Shown: piece by piece, positions 7,001 through 8,604 of the stretch
Layout of the letters: each line of letters begins with the position of its first letter
Numbering within the stretch: the stretch's first letter is position 1
Assembly: GCA_021796055.1 (NCBI GenBank)
Contig: JAJYOS010000223.1
Coordinates: 1 to 8,604 of the forward strand
DNA: 8,604 bases
Direction: 5' to 3'
Origin: Bacteroidota bacterium
Lineage (GTDB): Bacteria; Bacteroidota; Kryptoniia; Kryptoniales; JAKASW01
Notes under the pieces: model-generated
What the model was told of the DNA's origin: nothing
Databases searched by the model: none
Seen by the model: only the letters and a program-made list of their open reading frames with translations
Made by a program: the position numbers and the translations under genes

Positions 7001-8516
7001 TAAGACATTGTCCCCTGAACAACTGGCTGCGCTGATGAAAGTGCTGACGTTTGTGGAAGAAATGATGATAGGACTGAACAAGGTTATTGAGTCTGTCCTC
7101 AAAGCGGACTACAGGATATCCGGCAATTCTATCCGGAGCCGCTACACTGCGATTGAGACGAATATCTTCGAGCTGGCAATCGAGAACAATCACATCACGA
7201 TGGAAGAGACGGAGTTTTCGAACAAGGAAGCATATGACATTCTCTCGATCCTGCAAAAGTATGAAGAGACAAAGGACCTGGCCGCAGGGATGCGGCAGCG
7301 ATCGGTTTCCAGGATGTGCATGTACGCCAAAGAAGTGGACAAGAAAGCCGGAACAACTGAAGCACGTGCTAAACTGGTGATGGCAGCCGATGAGATAAAA
7401 AAGAGGACAACGAACGTTGAGTTACAGAATGAGACCCGGAACCTTTCCAACGCGGCAGATAAAGGTGATGTCTTGGGGATGATTGAAGCCTTGGGGAACA
7501 TCGCCGAGCAGTTGGGTGGTTACGTCGATACTTCTGGCATCTGGATTAAAGGTGCAGGGTGTCGAGTCGTCGGAAATCATGTTGTGGTACCTCTCGATGC
7601 GGAACCCGCTACCTGGTCTCAGGGTGGTATCAGGTTCTGGGATGACGAAGGGAGTCCGGTCTGGCTCCTTGCCTTCCTGGAAGAATTGCTCGACATCACC
7701 CGGCCCGATATCGAAGTTCCGTCGATGGTGGGAGCTACTGAAACTCTGATCGCCAACAACGAAGTACTTCGCGGAATCGGAAACGGAATTGAAATCGACG
7801 GGATTACAAATATGCTGTTCGGGCTTGGACTCGTTGACGTGAAGATTCGGGGCAATCAGATCCAGGATATGGCGGGTGCCGGAATCTCGTTCGACGAAAA
7901 TAGCCTGACGCTCGGAGCAGACATTGAAGGGAACCGGATATTGGATTGCGGAAGCTCGAATGCCGATGGAAGCTTCGTTGATGAAAAAGGTGGGATAGTT
8001 GTACGGAACACGAATAAGTGCCGGATACACAACAACCGTATCAGGTGCAGCAGCAATCTCGACAAGACCAACCTGGTGTTTGCTATCGATTTACAAGAAG
8101 TTGCCGGTCTCTCTCTGACGGACAACTACCTGCAGCATTTCGAAGCGAGCGGTCTGGTGGTTGGTACAGAAACGCTGCACGCCCTATTGAAAATGGCTAA
8201 CGGAGATTTAGCCGGGACGATCTTGTCAAACCTGTTTGGTGCGATACGCCTGACTGAATTGAGCGGCGAGGCGGTCATCCATAACAACAGTGCAGTTCTC
8301 TCCAAGGGTATCGGCGTCGGCCTGGTTCTCGCCAACGGGGTTTCTCAAGATAGGGGGACGCTCTGGCGAAATGAGCAGGCATACCTGACCCTAGATTCGA
8401 GACGCTCTTTTCGCAGACAGACGCCTTCGAGCAACACCGGGACGCCAACGACTCAGGTGAACAATAGGGCCGCTGCGAGTGACCTGCCCCCGTTTGTTGT
8501 ACCAACGATAAGTTAG
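4044..8516 (+). CDS. DUF6519 domain protein with long right-handed parallel beta-helix
   Basis: This encodes 1490 residues from the ATG at 4044 and ends with tandem stops TAG TGA. Residues 1 to about 260 match the DUF6519 pattern I know from phage-tail-like clusters: MKGDFTRFTYDPEKHYSGVL, QQGRVSLDADWNEYVQIQ, RMYVDGLMCE, TYLVYLDAWQQQVTAVED, ALGGPDTTTRVKTEWQV, YRGLENRLYRVEIHDGG and TFKWSRDNGSVV. From about residue 440 (HPGEDIQKAVDRVVAMGGGC) it turns into pectate-lyase-like beta-helix coils, with recurring rungs of the form hydrophobic-x-x-N-x-hydrophobic: ITLENLVITG, VTIDNCKLIA, WRIENCRMEY, SAIARNQIRA, FDLTNNDIEA, YRISGNSIRS, LAIENNHITM, VKIRGNQIQD, CRIHNNRIRC and LSLTDNYLQH. Helical stretches break the coils at about 800-902, 947-1022 and 1059-1160. 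No N-terminal signal peptide is seen. It lies 84 bp after the I-like gene in the same direction, so a peripheral baseplate, fibre or surface-binding role is inferred. Catalytic residues cannot be assigned. The last 11 residues (DLPPFVVPTIS) appear to be encoded by an adjoining IS end, so the natural C-terminus may be missing. Confidence 0.88.
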   Translation: MKGDFTRFTYDPEKHYSGVLEQQGRVSLDADWNEYVQIQDHLRQSGNKDIIGRCGIPHALEDGFKIARSADSSRLDLSCGDVPPARMYVDGLMCEQEKNILVRNPDEGGTYLVYLDAWQQQVTAVEDNELFEVALGGPDTTTRVKTEWQVRWREISKEIKERIFEVKRFSPCSNNPWWLTEHMSTGAMAARTEQPGVETLCEIGARGGYRGLENRLYRVEIHDGGNLASGHVTFKWSRDNGSVVFPIDQVVFSGGKSTITLRQTGKDNVLTLHIGDWVEVSDDHDELNLKNGVLAQVADGSDMSKGLVVLETNVSSYLSSNHAKVRRWDQKDTSEISLVDGTVNIGVDEWIPLEDGVEVCFKSGKYHVGDYWLIPARTRIRDIIWDKVGEAIEYKPRFGVEHHYCALALAKFSDGVWSEPYDLRCIFPSLNELKRTCCLPVHPGEDIQKAVDRVVAMGGGCIRLCRGTHVVDGMISIRAAKDLTISGDDSATVVRFRGLKARKIGGFILEDCAGITLENLVITGDDLPALVTVNGCTETDVRPGIKLANLTVLNRSVAAEGELSVNCAVKVGDTTGVTIDNCKLIAECGIISLLGAELPDAGVLTNHVMARKYRLRLESVRNVESTAVPTDVLNYGIGVHRLRMKNSMVEFKNYGVWSLKSVGWRIENCRMEYVQDSEKKFSETLPSGKSRGKVSTETKIVQVDTVIQAAGAGVKALMWKDCIIEGCTIAAADGLNISFWLGGAAANNVISSKRGIVTLWQHRADWRGNKLECRQVGILLSGTYRSAIARNQIRARLAVANEGPDGWLGQLDPFLAEIVLAYGVSTLDKEDGFEEYKLMAFWMLLQAECDDLGLAGALGAVQELLDTFESFRGLPALLLAAVEILRRLGTMVKRSGSVPMPIISFDLTNNDIEARDGILLSNFVPLGGFHVDDNKIQTLSGRAIEIKAHPYSVNPYVIIIGWHLLYALLPSALRNLLSAISLERIIKTLSPEQLAALMKVLTFVEEMMIGLNKVIESVLKADYRISGNSIRSRYTAIETNIFELAIENNHITMEETEFSNKEAYDILSILQKYEETKDLAAGMRQRSVSRMCMYAKEVDKKAGTTEARAKLVMAADEIKKRTTNVELQNETRNLSNAADKGDVLGMIEALGNIAEQLGGYVDTSGIWIKGAGCRVVGNHVVVPLDAEPATWSQGGIRFWDDEGSPVWLLAFLEELLDITRPDIEVPSMVGATETLIANNEVLRGIGNGIEIDGITNMLFGLGLVDVKIRGNQIQDMAGAGISFDENSLTLGADIEGNRILDCGSSNADGSFVDEKGGIVVRNTNKCRIHNNRIRCSSNLDKTNLVFAIDLQEVAGLSLTDNYLQHFEASGLVVGTETLHALLKMANGDLAGTILSNLFGAIRLTELSGEAVIHNNSAVLSKGIGVGLVLANGVSQDRGTLWRNEQAYLTLDSRRSFRRQTPSSNTGTPTTQVNNRAAASDLPPFVVPTIS

Positions 8517-8518
8517 TG

Positions 8519-8550
8519 ATCCGGTCAGGCATTGGCAAACTGAACCGGAT
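8519..8550. repeat. Inverted repeat (hairpin) at the transposase stop
   Basis: The left arm ATCCGGTCAG (8519-8528) pairs with the right arm CTGAACCGGAT (8540-8550), with one bulged A and an 11-base loop. It lies just after the stop of the beta-helix gene and spans the transposase stop codon. There is no T-run on the plus-strand side, so a classical Rho-independent terminator is not supported. It could be part of the IS end or a bidirectional RNA structure, or chance. Confidence 0.35.
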
Positions 8551-8604
8551 AGAAAGCTTCTGGAGCTGGGGGTCTGTAGCCGAGTGAGCTGTGAGGTCTC
8601 ACGG
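8525..8604 (-). CDS. IS3-family transposase (integrase core), C-terminal fragment
   Basis: Read on the minus strand from the right edge, one frame gives VRPHSSLGYRPPAPEAFYP and then VQFANA before a TGA at 8527-8525. The RPHSSLGYRPPAPEA block is the hallmark C-terminal end of rve-type (DDE) transposases of IS3-family OrfB, usually preceded by YN and a short spacer. Only 25 whole codons plus the stop are in the window; the catalytic Asp-Asp-Glu residues and the upstream OrfA lie beyond the edge. The gene runs convergently to the baseplate operon. IS481-type elements have a related ending, so the family call is likely but not certain. Whether the element is intact cannot be judged here. Confidence 0.8.
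   Translation of the reverse strand, partial: VRPHSSLGYRPPAPEAFYPVQFANA

Larger units (their letters stand above)
8480..8604 (-). mobile_element. Insertion sequence end, probably IS3 family, truncated by window edge
   Basis: The minus strand carries the C-terminus of an IS3-type transposase that stops at 8525, so the element's terminal repeat must lie to the left of that stop. The best candidate boundary is 8480, where the plus strand reads TGACCTGCCCCCGTTTG. It has the TG start usual for IS3-family ends and a C-rich run resembling ends I know from that family, and leaves 45 bases between tip and stop codon. A second candidate is TGATCCGG at 8517. The other end, and any 3-5 bp target duplication, are outside the window, so the exact boundary is not proven. 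If 8480 is right, the element lies inside the beta-helix reading frame. Confidence 0.65.

Noticed and set aside
7422..8030. A 202-codon minus-strand ORF
   Set aside because: It is the complement of the beta-helix coils in the plus-strand gene, shows no recognisable family, and has no plausible upstream signal.
8275..8538. An 87-codon minus-strand ORF over the end of the beta-helix gene
   Set aside because: It is in a different frame from the transposase fragment, resembles no family, and straddles the proposed IS boundary.
8519..8550. Rho-independent terminator after the operon
   Set aside because: The stem is real but is followed by AGAAAGC rather than a T-run, and it probably belongs to the IS end.
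1..8604. CRISPR arrays, tRNA or rRNA genes
   Set aside because: No regularly spaced direct repeats and no cloverleaf or rRNA-like segments were seen; nearly all of the window is coding.

Overview
The window is a slice of a phage-tail-like particle locus, most likely an extracellular contractile injection system (eCIS, related to the Afp/PVC group) or a similar tailocin-like cluster. It ends on the right in a transposable element. Base composition is roughly balanced (about half GC by eye). The internal starts have strong GGAGG-type ribosome binding sites, so translation is ordinary Shine-Dalgarno driven. Nothing here fixes the phylum. The gene families occur widely in environmental bacteria (actinobacteria, cyanobacteria, chloroflexi, candidate phyla), and I do not name a host.

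Layout, left to right. (1) Positions 1-1806, plus strand: the C-terminal 601 residues of a baseplate J-like protein of the 'putative baseplate assembly protein' type (TIGR02243-like, the Afp11/gpJ role). Its start lies outside the window. (2) Positions 1803-3959, plus strand: a 718-residue tail protein of the P2 gpI/TIGR02242-like type (Afp12 role), coupled to the first gene by an ATGA overlap and a GGAGGAG site. (3) An 84-bp gap that holds a ribosome binding site and a possible 24-codon leader ORF. (4) Positions 4044-8516, plus strand: a 1490-residue protein with an N-terminal DUF6519-like domain and a very long right-handed beta-helix. The helix is interrupted by several alpha-helical stretches. 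(5) From about 8480 to the right edge: the end of an insertion sequence. Its transposase C-terminus is readable on the minus strand (8525-8604) and carries the RPHSSLGYRPPAPEA signature typical of IS3-family enzymes.

The three plus-strand genes read as one transcription unit. J-like and I-like proteins form the wedge around the spike in contractile particles. The beta-helix protein is best read as a peripheral baseplate or fibre-like component, or an enzyme-like surface domain; that role is inferred from fold and position only.

The points most worth checking are: the IS end that apparently supplies the last 11 codons and the stop of the beta-helix gene, so that its natural C-terminus may be lost; the helical insertions inside the beta-helix; the small ORF overlapping the start of the beta-helix gene; and the recurrence of an 'IQKAVD' beta-helix entry motif in both the I-like and the DUF6519 proteins.
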